Below, piece by piece: positions 48,505 to 61,500 of a stretch of 64,000 bases of DNA. The notes below the pieces were generated by a model. That model made no database searches. It was not told where the DNA came from and saw only the letters and a list, made by a program, of their open reading frames with translations. Within the stretch, counting starts at the first letter, position 1. Each line of letters begins with the position of its first letter. A program made the translations under genes and the position numbers. Location of the stretch: contig OY728136.1 in the NCBI GenBank assembly GCA_963277665.1, positions 808,257,123-808,321,122 of the forward strand, in the 5' to 3' direction. The DNA comes from Viscum album. Its lineage: Eukaryota; Streptophyta; Magnoliopsida; Santalales; Viscaceae.

Positions 48505-51000
48505 TTAATTTATCCTTTGTAATACACCTGTTCGGGTCATAGTTGTTTTTTTCAAGAACTAGATGTGACCTGTTTGTAGAGTTGGCATAACATTGTCAAA
48601 GATCTGATATGGGTCCAAATTTTTGTTTTTTATGTGGGGAAACATTTTTAGTTTTAGGATACTAAATGAACAATGCACGGTTAGTGGAAACCATGCATTT
48701 ATCTCAAGATCCCTGGTAGCTTCTTCTGGTATGGCCAGAAGACCCAAATGGACTAGTCAAATAATCTTTAAAAGTACAAGTTAACTGCATGATTAACCAA
48801 CATTTATAATTAATAAAAAAATTAAAGGAGGGGTAAAATAAAATAAGGAATTTCAAATTAATATTAAATAATTGTTATAATAACAATAATAATATTGTAT
48901 TATTTTAGAATATATATATTTTTATTATTAGTGTAAATAACATTAATGTTATAGTTAATCTAATTGATATTATCTCTATTATAGATAAAAATATTACTTT
49001 TTATGTTACTAGTATTAGTATTATGATATTTAGTATTATAAATATTAAGTAGGATTTAATTTTTTAGGGTTTCTTTGAACTTACAGCCTCATCTAGGAAT
49101 GCCTCTCTCTATCCCCCTTCCATTTCCAACAATGCAACATCCTCCATGTGCCCCTCTTTCTCTTTTGATCACACTCCCTATACCAACCACCCTCTGGACA
49201 CCCCTTTTTCATTCACCCCCACTGGAACCCCTCTCTCCTCACATGACCTTTCTAGCACCCCACTCTCCTTTAAAGCACATGGCTCCCCTCCAGCAGACCC
49301 TCATCACATGGTCGGGCTCCTAGTTCGGTCCATGCTCCCCCTCACCCTCTTCTATGGGTGCAATCATCCTATGGGTATAGTTTTTCCTCACCTAATTTAT
49401 GGTTTTAGTTTCTCCAGCAGTTATGTTTTTTTGGTATAACCATTATTCTCTTGCTTTAATATTAATGATTTGGAATGTTCTTGGTTTTTTGAGGTGCAGT
49501 TGATGTATGGATGGACTTCACTCCAATTTTCTAGAATGTTCTTCACTGAAGGTAAGTGGTTCCATGACATAACATTTATTTATGATCTAGTTAGATTCTT
49601 AAATATCTTTTAACATGTTCTATTCTTTGTTTTTTGTTGAAAACTATAATAGTGAGGTGTTTTGTCATTGAGTATACATTAGAATGAATATTTATAAGGG
49701 AAAGTGGGTATATTTTGTGTATTTTTTTAGTTATGTTTTCAAAAATGGGGTTTTATGCATTTTTTGAAATATGTGAAACTTTTTTCATGGGAACATCAGG
49801 AGTCTGTGTGTTTAAAAGGTATTTTTGTATGGAAATGGATTATATAGATGTGATAGCCCTATTTTTTACATTTAAAATTGAACTCCAAATTGTTTGAATA
49901 ATGGAATGCATATTGTAATGTGGATTTACTATGCATTTTCTTTTAATGTGAAAATTATTTAAGAAATTGAGTGTATTGTTAGTGAAAACCCATGAAGTAA
50001 TATTTATAAATGATTTATAAATTGTTTTAGTGATTCATTAAAATAAAAAAATTGATTAGAATCATGTTGTGAAGTGTTTTTGGTGAACGTTTAATATTAA
50101 TAGTGTAATTTGAGTGTGTTTATATTGAAATGACATGTGGTGCTTCTTGGAATTGTTTTATTAACTTTTAAAATGATTTGTTAAAATATGTAGGAGGTGA
50201 GAATTAGGTTTATTGAGGGTTTTGGTCTCTATGTTATCATAATATAGAGTTTTGATATGGATGTAGTGTGTTTTGTGACATGTGAATCATTAATGATCCC
50301 AAAAATAGAATCCTGGTCAACTACGCCGATTGACGTGGACTAGCTTTCTAGTATTAAAGAAGTGTCTACGACCTTTTTTAGCATAGCGGGATTTGTGATT
50401 CAACTGTAACTAAAAATTTGGATGATAATGGGAGACCACTATGTTTATGTGGATGTCCCATACTAGTTCCTCATGTATGAGAACACTAATGGTCATTTTT
50501 TCAATACTACATTTTCACTAACATGAGAGGTACCAAGAATCCCTTATGGGCATGGTTTTCACTAGGTATTTACCAATGATGATATACATTATATGACAGG
50601 GTTCCAACCATAAGAACATAGTGGACCTCTTGTGCGTGGATGTGTCTTTTAGTGAACATTTAGAAATCCATTTTTCATTCCAAAAAATAGTTATTTATTG
50701 GTTTTCATTGTAATTGGTATCATTTATTTTCATTCAAATTTATACACCCAAATGATTTAATACAAGTTTTTTAAAATCATTAATTTTAATGAAAGTGTTA
50801 GATTATCGTTAAAATACTTTTTCATGCAATAATTTATCTAGGATCGACCTAACTAGGATTTGGCTCAATCCCTGGATGCAACATTGGGTTTATGATAGTC
50901 TTGTTGTATATTTTTCCACGTTATGGAAAGACATGTAATGTTTGATGATTGGGATTCTAGTGGCTATGGTTTTGGATTATAGTGTTTGTGTCATTAGGAT
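48505..51000 (+). repeat. Repeat family F, copy 1
   Basis: Aligns in order with copy 2 (54695-57215). Landmarks: TGTCAAAGATC near 48595; GGTAAAATAAAATA near 48832; an ATTATT-rich tract at 48880-49050; TTTTAGGGTTTC at 49062; a C-rich block 49075-49330; GTTTTAGTTTCTCCAGCAG near 49405; GAGGTGCAGTTGATGTATGG near 49492; TTTCTAGTATTAAAGAAGTG near 50347; and GGAGACCACTATG near 50430. A TGTAATACACC string at 48519 resembles an LTR start, but homology to copy 2 appears to extend a little upstream of it. No protein domain was seen. It may be a long LTR of an unidentified element. Confidence 0.7.
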
Positions 51001-54000
51001 ACTTCTCCTCATGTTGCACGGGGGTTTGGGGTGATGTTTAAGTTTCCCCTTTTTAGTTGTATTTTGTAATTTTTTTGTTTTAGTTTTTAAACATAAAATA
51101 TTGAATTATTAAGGGAATGTTTGGTTTTGATTTCTTTTGGATTTGGATTATAATTTTTGGTTAGTAATTTTAATATGGTACATTCATGTAAATTTTTAAC
51201 TAATTTTACTTGATACCGATGAACTTGTGCCAGCTCATGGCGATTGGGAACAGCCTCCAGGCCTCAACACTGATCAACTCAGGTGACCGGTTCAAGGTCA
51301 AAAATGGTTGGTTTGTGAAACAAATAACCAGAGGAACGTGATTCCCTTATTAGTCTTATTCATTGGGGAAGATTCTAGGTATACAAGGGCTAGGATTACC
51401 GGGACATGATGATCTGGTCATGAGTGTGGTGCATGGCCAACACACCTCAAGACAGGACTCAAGTCACAAGGGGATTTTAGGTTCTATCAGAGTTTATTAG
51501 CCCTTGTAGTTTCTTCATATTTGGGAAATGAAAGGGGAGTTGGGTCAATGGTATCAGTGATATCACAGGGCCTCTAAGGCCATGTAGAGTCAATGATGTT
51601 GTCTTAGAGTACTCTTCATGATGGTGAATTGTTTGTCATATTTCTTCCAAAAATATGGCCAATTAACCAACTGACACTAGTTTCCTCTTTCGATGTTTTA
51701 CACCTGTATGTTTTGGAATCATAGAAATATTGTTTTAAATTAAAAATTATTAGGTTTTGAGAAAGCTGAAAGTGAGTTTTTATAATTTATCAAGAATATT
51801 TTTTGGAAATGTGAACCTTTTTGAAATGTTATTTTTTAATGGGGATGAGTTTATCGATGGTATACTTTTATAAATAAATGTATTTATTTTTAAAAATTAA
51901 TTTGTTTCTAGAAAATGGTATTTTATTTTCAATATATGTATTTTTGAAAATTATTTTAAATGAGAATATTGAGTTTTTAATTAAATTTTTTATAATGAAA
52001 TATAGTTTTTGTGCAGTGGAAAATGTATTGAAATGAACTGCATTTAATTTTATGTGTTGAGTTTTAAAATACGTCTTATTTGAAATGGTTTTCAATTTAT
52101 TTTTTAGAGAATTTTGGTAAGTTATTAATTAATTGTGGAAGTTGGTTTGGTCTTGGTATTTGGTATTCTCATGGGTAAAAAAATTAATAGCTACATAGGG
52201 AAAGGCATATGAACATGGGGTGGGTTATTTTGTGATGTGGGAACACTCATGTGTGAAGCCCAGGGGACACCATTTGTGACTATTCAACGAACCTACCTTA
52301 TTTATTTTCAAATATTATTTTTTACTAAAATTCTTTGTTTTGTAAACTGGTGATTGTCTGGTATGACTTTTTTTATTTAGGTAATGTTGTTTGAAAAACT
52401 TTTTCAGCCTGAAATACTTTCTAGTTGAATTATGTCTTGAGTTTCATTTCTGGTTGGTAAGTTGGGGTAAAAATACATGTTAGTTGCTTCTTCTAAATAG
52501 TGCTTTGGGAATACCGTGTTATTCATCACATTGTATGCTTCGTGTCCAATTGTGATATGTATTTTTCAGAGGACTAGTTTGATTGTGTAATTGGTTTTCT
52601 TTCTTTTTTATCTACTGAATTCCCCCATAAATAAATAATGCATATTTCAATCTCCATCATAGGTGAATCGCAATTGGAAGAACCTCTAGTTACTCAAAAA
52701 AAGTAAATTCCTCTTATGATTCATAATGTGTGTCATCCTTTCCCCATTTTTTGATAAGAAAAACTTCTTATAGAGAGATAATGGCTGTGAAGTATAAAAG
52801 AGTCCATAGGTTTCTTTGCTGTATGAGTCGTTAAAGGTGATGTTTGACACTATCATGTCTGAAGGACCTGTTTGAGATCGGTGAATAGATCCCAATAAGG
52901 AAAGTTTAAACTAGTCTGGGTTATTGGTGTTATTTGTGTATGAATGGTACTTTTAACCTATTTTCAGTATCATCAAATAAAGGATCCATTCTAGGCCACC
53001 ATTCTAGAAAGTCTGGACATAAGTGGATGTCATGGTTTTTTCCAAGAATCATGCACTATTTGGGACTCGATTTATGGTCACTCCATACGTAATTTTTCTA
53101 TCTGTCATAATGGTCATGTTTGGTGACTCTTTGTAGTGTCATGTTCTCACTCAAATGCAATGGTGAACGATTAGGAATCTTCAGAGAAACTCTGTTTTCA
53201 TGGAAGTGTGTTTCCTTTTGGGAAATTCCATATCCTCTATTTTAAGGGAAGGTGTCTCATATGTGTCCTTCATCCTGATGTAACTCATTTTGAGAAAACA
53301 AAGAGTGATGTGTGTACATATTCTAAACCATTTTGTTGATAATGTTTTGAGTAATAGAAACGTATGTTTTAGATTATTTTAATTTATGGTGATTAAATCT
53401 AGGATCGCAGTGTGGTTTCTTAGGGTTTTAGTAGGTTGGAGTTTCATTCGGGGTCTTTGGTGCTTAAAAGCGTGACATTGTATACTTGAATCATGGTTCT
53501 CTATACATAAGTCCTAGAGTGAAACTAACATGTAGTCAGGAACCCATATGGGTGTAATGGATATTGGATTAAATTTTGTGTTCAATATTGGGAACGAAGA
53601 CAAGATTCAGATTTGATTGGGTAGTTTATTTTCATGTGGTCTCATGGGGTGGAAAGGGAGGAGGATACCATATTATTTAATGTTTTTATTTGGTTATCTG
53701 GAAGAGTCCATCCTTTTTCAAAGGGCGATGAGATTATTTTGTTACATGAAACCTCAGTGACGGTATCCTTGTTGGGGTGGCTCCCTATGTGGTTTTCCAT
53801 ATGTGAACTGCCTTATAAGTCCATTTTGATTTTGGTTTTGGTTGGGATCATTGGAATATGGTAATTCATGTAGGATTGATGAATCATGTAGTGTCATTAG
53901 TTTGGATGGGGGTTTCATTGGCTATGCCCCATGTAGTTCTTTATTAGGTTGTAGGGGATACTCCCATGTTTCATAATGTATGGATTTCGATGTCGGTATC

Positions 54001-54694
54001 TGGTAGTTAGTTTATCAAGTTTTTCATTATGGTGTGGTGACCAACCATGGGTCTCACTAAAATTCATTGAAAGTAAATCGATGTAATCTTTTTTGTTATG
54101 GTTGGGATTTCATTCATGCCTCTATGTGTGGGTATGCCAATTTCGTTTTGGGTGTTATTTGACTCTTAGGGTAGAGAGTATGTTCTGGCATCCCTATTTC
54201 AGCAATCTAGTTCTGTTTTAGATGTTGGATCGGTGGTGGGTTTTTTGTTTCAGATCTATCTAACTCCAAGACTCTCTATAGAGTAAATGATCGGGTCAAC
54301 GCATTCCTAATGTTATTGTGAAGTATTGTTGTGGTAGCCTCATTGAGTTTGTCATTTGTTTTTGGTGAAATGTGTGAGACACTTTTGGAAACTGTAAGGT
54401 GTTTTGTTTTAAGATGTTGGATTGTGTGTGATGTGAGTATCCTCTATTTGAATATCAATTCTTGGTGTATTAACTTTTGGAAGTGGATGTCACTTGGAGG
54501 GGAGTTAATTTTGGGTCTCCAGAGTTTAATTTGTAATTACTTTTTCTCTGTTTCTTATGTTTTTTCCCATCTCATTTGTTTTGGAAACCCATTTGAGCTA
54601 AGACGGTGCACCTATTTTATTTTCTAAATGAACTTATGATGGATTTATTGGGGCATAAAGCTTTATTGTGGCGCTAATTTTTAGACATGGGTTT
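51001..54694. other. Unassigned DNA between F copies 1 and 2
   Basis: Somewhat G/T-richer than the AT-rich blocks elsewhere. ATGGTATCAGTG at about 51551 has a PBS-like TGGTATCAG core, but no clear LTR end precedes it. No gag or pol motif found. If F copies 1 and 2 are LTRs of one element, this would be its internal region. Confidence 0.35.
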
Positions 54695-57215
54695 TAATTT
54701 AGCCTTGGTCACATCTGGGATTAGGTATCAGTTGTTTTTATTTGGAACCATGTTTGACTACTTTGATGTTTCAGGATAACTTTGTCAAAGATCGAGTTTG
54801 GGTATCAATTTTAACTTTTTATGTTTGTAAACATTGAGGGTATTATGATGGTGCACATACACCGCACAGTTTTCAGAAATCGTGTATTCATCACAGATAC
54901 CCATGTGGACTCTTTTGGAAGGGGAAATATGCCATTGCATGGTCCACACACAGTCACATGAGCAGTGCAGGGTAACCACACGATTGCCATGAATTTAGAA
55001 TAGACAAACTATATTAATGGAATGGTAAAATAAAATAGAAATTTGAAATAAACATTAATGAATTATATTAATAATAAAAATATTATTATTATTATTATTA
55101 TAGATTATTATTTTTATTATTATTAATATAAATTTTATTGTTAATATAATTGATCTTATTATTTTTAGACATTAGAATATAATTTTTATTATGTTATTAT
55201 TATTATTAATATTAATATATTTGTTACTATTATGTGGGTATTAATCTTTTAGGGTTTCGTGGATCCTCCCCCTTCTTCCAGGTGGGAAAATCCCTCTCCC
55301 CTTATAATTCATATCATAAGAAAGTCCCCCTATGCACTACATGCTTATGCGACCACCCTCCCTTTAGCAACTGGCCTCCGGTGACAACCATCTGGTCGAC
55401 TCACTATCCCCTGCATGCCACCACCCATGGGAACCCTTCTTTCCTCACACGACCACACCATCTCCCCTCTCTACTCTAACATGTGAGGCTTCCCCCTTAA
55501 ATCCCAACCTTGGGAAATTGACCTCCTGGTCCTCTCAAAGATCCCCCTCTCCCTCATCCATAGGTGTGGTCTACCTCCGGGTAGGGTTTCTCTTCCCCTT
55601 ATTTAGGGTTCTAGTTTCTCCAGTAGTTATATTTTTAGTTTAGGGGATAAACCAGTACTATCTTGGTTTAGCCTTCATGTTAGGGTCCATTATAGGTTTC
55701 TTGAGGTTCAGTTGACGTGCATATGGACTTCACACCATTTTTCTAAAAAGTTCGTCACCCGAGGTAGGTAGTTCCATGACTTATAATTTATGAAAAATTT
55801 AATTTGTTTATTAAATTTATTATAACATGTTCTATACTTTTTGTGGGCTAAAAAGTATACATTTTAGGTTTTTTGTCATCTATAAGTTGTTGAATGAAAT
55901 TTTTTAATGGAATGTGGCTTGATTTTGTGTGTGTTTTGAGTAATGTTTTCAAAAAGTGGGTTTTATGCCATGTGTGAAAAATTGAATAATTTTTTAATGG
56001 GATATTGAGGTGTGTGAGGGGTGAATATGGGGTTTTGATGGGAAATGGATTATTTTGATGTTTTATACATGCTTTACACCATTAAAATTGATATGAAAAT
56101 TGTTTCAATACTGGAAATGATTTTATATTGTAGAATTTCGTTGAGTTTGGTTTTAATATGGAATTTTTATTTGAAATGGTGTGTGTTATTGGGTAAATCC
56201 CTTGAAGTAAAAATTAAGAATGTTTTATAAATTTATTATGGGATTTATTAAATAACACTTGTGATGAGAATCAGGCTATTAAATGGTTTAGGGTGCATTT
56301 TTTTAAAGGATTTTAAGTGCAAGTATTATGTGATTCCATGTGGCGCATCATGGAATTTATTTATAAACAAGATAAATGACTCATTAAATTTTTTAAGAGG
56401 TTGAAATTATATTTGGTAATGGTTTTTTTCTGTGTATGTGTCTTTAAATTGGAATTTTGATGTGTATGTGCTGTGTTGTGTGACTTGTAAAACATGTATT
56501 AGCACAAAAAGGAAATCCTATGTAACTAAGTGGGCATACTATGACTAGATTTCTAGTGTTGCTGAAGTGGATACAAACCAGTTCCACATTGAAGGATTTA
56601 TTATTACAATAGTCACAAAATATATGGATGATGATGGTAAATCACTAGGGTTACAGGGGTTTCCCCTACTAGTGTATCATTCACGAGAATGCTGATTATT
56701 GTGGTTTCTATACCACATTTTCATCGAGATGAGTGGTTTCAAAAATTTGACATGAGATACTTTAACCCGAGGTATTTTTTAACTATTATTTACCTTATAT
56801 GACAATGTTCCTACCATTGGAATATGTTGTAACTGTTGTGTTTGGATGTGTATCTGTATATGAAAGTTTTGAAAACCCTTTTTCTTTTGTACAAATTGTT
56901 ATGTATTTGTTTTCTTTATGAGTGGTATTTTATTTCCTTGAAAATACCTACAGAAAAATGATTTAATTGAAGTGTTTTATACGATTTAATTTAAATGAGA
57001 ATATTATATTATCATTAACTTTTTTTCCATGGAATCTTTTATCTGGGTGGAACTGTACTATGCTTTGGCACACACCCTACTTACACCATTGTGTGTATGT
57101 AGATCTTCTTTTCTATTTTTTACAAATTAAGGGAATTTCTGTAATATTGGTAGATTGGGTTTATAATATCTTTGGTTGTACAAACCATAGATTTTACGTG
57201 ATAGATTATTTTTAA
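54695..57215 (+). repeat. Repeat family F, copy 2
   Basis: Same order of landmarks as copy 1: TTTGTCAAAGATC near 54781; GGTAAAATAAAATA near 55024; a long ATT tract 55078-55215; TTTTAGGGTTTC at 55246; a C-rich block 55260-55610; TAGTTTCTCCAGTAG near 55612; GAGGTTCAGTTGACGTGC near 55703; and TTTCTAGTGTTGCTGAAGTG near 56551. Homology fades near 57215. Confidence 0.7.
55078..55215. repeat. (ATT)n microsatellite tract in F copy 2
   Basis: Near-continuous ATT/TTA triplets with interruptions. A weaker version lies at the same place in copy 1 (48880-49050). Confidence 0.85.
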
Positions 57216-58933
57216 TTTTGTTGATGTCTTGTGTTGTACGGTACACTATGATTAGCTTGTGCTATACTCAATGTCGTATTAGCTTATAGTATACGTAACA
57301 CTGTACTTTGCTTGTTTTACACATAATTTTCATATTATTTTGATATAATTCATTCCACACACCACAGAGTATATATTTTTATCAATGTATTAAATAACTA
57401 TGTTATATGAAAAACAAAAGGAGGCTCGCACTAAAAAAAATACTGACATGGCATGCATTACACGTAATAGAGACCATCCTCAATAGCTTGCATTGTAAAC
57501 ATAACAGGGTTTCACTAAAAATGATATATATTTGAAATTTTATATAAAGTAGCCGTTATGAATATTAATAACCAAATTTTGAATTTTATATGACATTATA
57601 ATTCATCTTATTTATTTTCTTGATATTATATAAAGACAAATTCAATTTGTCACATAAAAATTGTATTCTTTAAAAAATAATGTTAAACCTCCTTTTGATG
57701 GAGAAAAATTTTTTAATCTACCTTTTGAAAATTTAATAAGTTATATTTGAAATAATATACTTTCTATTTGGTATTAAGAAATAAAAATTTTCCTTGGATG
57801 ATATTTTTTTATTTTTTCTAATGAAATTTATATTTTAATGAACAGTAAAATTTACTGCATTTTAATTCAAAACCACTACTCAATATATATTATTTATATA
57901 GTGTGATTATATTTATAATTGGTTTTAAAGTGAAATTTGATTATGTTTTTATCTTGTAATATAATTTTTTTCATTGAATGTAATTTCACAATTAAATTGG
58001 ACATAAGCACATTTCAATCATTTGATAAATTTTTACTTCTTAAAAACTCGCTTTCTCATTTTAACAACATGAATGAATTTTAAATTAATTAATGAAACTT
58101 ATAGATTTTGAGTTTTGAAAAATGGATTCTTTATTTGGAATCACTCGGTAAAAATTATTTTAAAATGGTTCCTTTTTTGTTACTATAAATAGTAACTATG
58201 GTGATATTTATTTACCACATTTAAAGTTAAATTGGGAAAATTAGGGTAACTAACAAAATGATAAATATAATAAAATTATCCAAACACCAATTTTTTTTTA
58301 AAATGGATGAATTAAAGTAGACCAATATCACATAGAATTTGTAAGTGATTCATTTAATGGACCTTTTTATATTATAGTGATGTAAATATAATTAAAACCA
58401 AATAAGGTGATAACATGTCACTCTCATACGTCTTATACATATACTAATTTTAGTATAAATATTTACATTATAATATATTGAAAATAAATAGACTCTAGAA
58501 ATTTTGATGAAATTATGCATATAATGGAAATTTATTTAAAAATTTTAGAGATTAAATAATTTCCATTAATGATGAAAAATAGTGATTTAAAAATTATTTT
58601 ATTTGATAGAAATATTAATTAATTTGTTTTAAAAATATTAAAATGAATATCATATAAACTAATTAATATTCTCCACAAATTATCTAGGTGACTATGATGT
58701 ATTATTAGTGTATTAAATATTTTTCTTCAAATTGATCTTCGGTGTGGATTTTATTTAATGTCAAATAATTGAATAGTCTCAAAATTGACACTATTTATAT
58801 TTTATAAATAAACATATTATTAAATTATTTAAAAATCACTGAAATATTTTAAAATTTCAAATCAAAAATTATATAGTCAACATTTCCATAAAGTATCCAA
58901 TTATGGACAATTGAAAACACATAATTAAATAGT
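57216..58933. other. AT-rich DNA without recognisable features
   Basis: Stops in all frames. A patch at 57220-57310 repeats AGCTTGTGCTATA / AGCTTATAGTATA-like text. No gene or element end recognised. Confidence 0.55.
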
Positions 58934-59178
58934 TGTAACCATTTTATATTTAGGATTTTATTACCACAAATAAAATTAAATAGATTAAATATGGATAAAG
59001 AAAAAATGATAAGGTTTAGAATAAAATAAAAAAATTTCTAAATTTAATTGATTGACATGATTTTGACCTATAGTCATAATATATTTGAAATAAATAATTT
59101 TGGGAGAATTATAAACCAAAAATAAATTTATAACAACATAATAGATCAAGACTCTCAAAAGCTGCCCCTCCCCACTCT

Positions 59179-59186
59179 TATAAAAG
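59179..59186 (+). promoter_or_regulatory. TATA box of element G LTR
   Basis: TATAAAAG within CTCTTATAAAAGGGCAACC, preceded by a CCCCTCCCCA tract and followed by C-rich, A-rich leader-like text. This is a strong match to plant promoters. Confidence 0.6.
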
Positions 59187-60107
59187 GGCAACCTTCCATT
59201 GCTTTTAATCATACCTCTAAATCCATTGTTCTCAACAAACCCCTACCCAACTCTCCTTCCAAAATCCATCTATCTATCCAATAGTCCAATCATTGGGAAA
59301 AAATCCATCTTAAAGAGTCCATTGGTGAACACCAAATGGGGATACCCGTAAAAGAGGAGTTTCAGACCCATAAAGAAGATATCAGAAATAATGTAAGGGA
59401 TAATTTTGCAATCTCATTATTATTCGAGACTATTTATTTGTAAGTATTTATTGGGGTATAATTATCAATCATGTCCATGTTTCCTAAATATATAATATTA
59501 TTTCTATTCTTATAAAAAAATTACGGAGAATTTTACCCATTTTTAAATTTTTATTAAGTGGTGTGGAAGGAATCTTTCCATTGTTTTCCATTGAAGGTAC
59601 TTTTTGAATTTTCTAATAATAGTATTGGAAAAATGTTTTTTAACATATATGACATAAAAATATTTTTATGTATTCATAACTCCAAATTTACATAAAGCTT
59701 ACTCTACACAGTTTCTTGTCTATTTTTAACAAAATTGTTTTCTTTTAAAATTGTGTGGAATTTTGGGTAATGAAAATAGTTTTCAAATAGAAATGATATT
59801 TTCCTCAAGAATTATGTTCTAGTGTTTTATGAAAATAAATTTCCATCTAAGATGAGATAACGATATATTTCTTTCCCTATTATTACATTGATTTTATTTT
59901 GTTTACGATGGAATCATTTTTCTGTAATATATTTATTGTATATGGATTATGATTGAATGGTTTTTGAAAATCTCCTTTTATTTCATGGGTTTTTAAATGA
60001 TAAATGATTTATTTTTTGTGGTACATATAATAATTATTTAATTACCTGATGTGTGGGACCTATATCTCCCTTTAATGTATTGGTAAATGATTTATATATC
60101 ATGTTAT

Positions 60108-60255
60108 ATACACGACTGGAATGGAATGTAAATCGGGTTCCATAATACATGCCTGAAGCGATATGTAAATCTTATTCAATAATACATTGATGGAATAGTA
60201 AGTAAAACCAGTTCAGTAATACATGTCTGGAACGACATGTAAACCAAATTATATA
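60108..60255 (+). repeat. Tandem array in LTR G, four 37-bp units
   Basis: ATACA(C/T)G...GGAA...TGTAAA units start at 60108, 60145, 60182 and 60219 with exactly 37-bp spacing. Confidence 0.85.
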
Positions 60256-60510
60256 AATTACTTTTTCTATTATGATGGTATTTGCATAAATTCCTTGGCT
60301 ACTATGGAAATCATGTGATGTTCTTGATTGTTTTCCACAATCCCATGTTTTATGACAATGCTATTTTATTATGGTTAATGATCTTTTATGATCTATTCTT
60401 TATGTAGTTCCAATATTTATTTCATGACTCGCTATTTTGATACGAAAAAAATTCACGTTTTTATGTTCTTATGTTTACGTTTTTTTTATGTTATTCATGT
60501 TTACCCTTAC

Positions 60511-60526
60511 TGAGCATTTAAGCTCA
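60511..60526 (+). other. TGAGC hairpin in LTR G
   Basis: TGAGCATTTAAGCTCA has a five-base perfect stem TGAGC/GCTCA and is followed by CCC. It occupies the place of the TGAGTAT hairpin of element B. Confidence 0.7.
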
Positions 60527-60757
60527 CCCTTATTATGTTTTATTTTCTATATGATATATGTAAAGGATTTTTGTAGGAAAACTAAAGGGGTAAATCATTA
60601 TGGGATATGTTGAAGATAGTTCCCTAAGATAGAAGATTATCTTCCACATTCCAATGATAGTAAACTAATATGGTATTTGGTCATATATTATTATAATTTT
60701 TTAATTATACTACAAAATAAATGTAATGTAAATGCATGTCAGCCTTAGGTCATTATT

Positions 60758-60771
60758 GTTGGTATTAGAGT
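60758..60771 (+). other. Primer-binding site of element G
   Basis: GTTGGTATTAGAGT, then GATGGTTTAG, closely follows the common plant gypsy PBS region (TTGGTATCAGAG core with one C-to-T change). It lies about six bases after a GGTCA LTR end. Confidence 0.7.
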
Positions 60772-61019
60772 GATGGTTTAGTCCACCTTTGGAAGCGAGG
60801 AAGTGAAAACCTTAGAGATGTCCATATATATATTTTTATTTTATGTCTATGTATATTTCTAAGGGTAACTATAACTATAGGATACATTTCTAGAATTTTT
60901 ATAACGATCATGAATAACCTATGAATAAAACTAAGATGTAGAAATTTAATGTACTCCCCCTTGATTATGTTGTTTTCCTATTATGATTTTATCTTCTCAT
61001 GCTATTCTTTTTAGGTTTT

Positions 61020-61500
61020 ATAAAATGGATTCTAACAAGAGGATTAATGTTAATGAAAAATATTATGGAAATGGAATGATTTTCATCATGAGAAAACAAA
61101 TGAAATGGGAATTTGAAGGAGAAACATCGTTATTATGCCTAATCAACAATCTCATAATATGATCAGTAATCTCAAATTTGATGAGTTTCTTGTCCCATAT
61201 AATATGATAAATAATGTGTCCCATATTGATCATAGAGTAAATAAATTTCAATTTTACTAATGTAAATCATGTGGGAAGAGGCATCGAGGATAATATTTCA
61301 AAGGAACTAGAAGATGCTTTGGGTAAATACAAGAAGAACACGAATCCAATAATTTAAAAAGAAAAGGTTTTGTTTACACGATGGACAAGGATAATGGTAT
61401 TGCTAAGACATTAAAAATGGTTAAATTTTTTGAATTTGGAATGTATTATCAATATTAAAATTTATTCCCTAAGGGAAAATATCATGAAGAGAATCAACAT
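61020..61500 (+). pseudogene. gag C-terminal relic of element G (zinc knuckle)
   Basis: From 61261 one frame reads CKSCGKRHRG, then a stop at 61291, then FKGTRRCFG up to another stop. This fits the first part of a plant gypsy zinc knuckle of the C-x-x-C-G-K-x-H type followed by G-T-x-x-C-F. The upstream part (HIDHRVNKFQFY) is broken by further stops and matches no clear capsid motif. The resemblance is to the nucleocapsid class that carries an extra CxxCGKxH unit, unlike the CCHC knuckle of element B, so G is probably a different lineage. Confidence 0.55.

Larger units (their letters stand above)
58934..60752 (+). repeat. Element G LTR (putative, about 1.8 kb)
   Basis: The left end TGTAACCATTTTATATTT is assigned only from its resemblance to the TGTAAC starts of the other elements. 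The right end is set by the PBS. Internal landmarks in order are a TATA box, C-rich leader, 37-bp array and TGAGC hairpin followed by CCC. Confidence 0.55.
58934..61500 (+). mobile_element. Element G: gypsy remnant with 5' LTR, PBS and gag knuckle
   Basis: A putative LTR (58934-60752) with TATA box, tandem array and TGAGC hairpin is followed by a PBS and, 500 bp later, a decayed gag zinc knuckle. No protease, RT or 3' LTR was found before the window end. It is either strongly truncated or its remainder lies beyond 64000 with F copy 3 nested inside it. Confidence 0.65.

Noticed and set aside
51551..51562. TGGTATCAG as a primer-binding site for an element using F copy 1 as LTR
   Set aside because: No convincing LTR end precedes it and no gag follows, and F copy 2 does not show a matching end at the corresponding distance.
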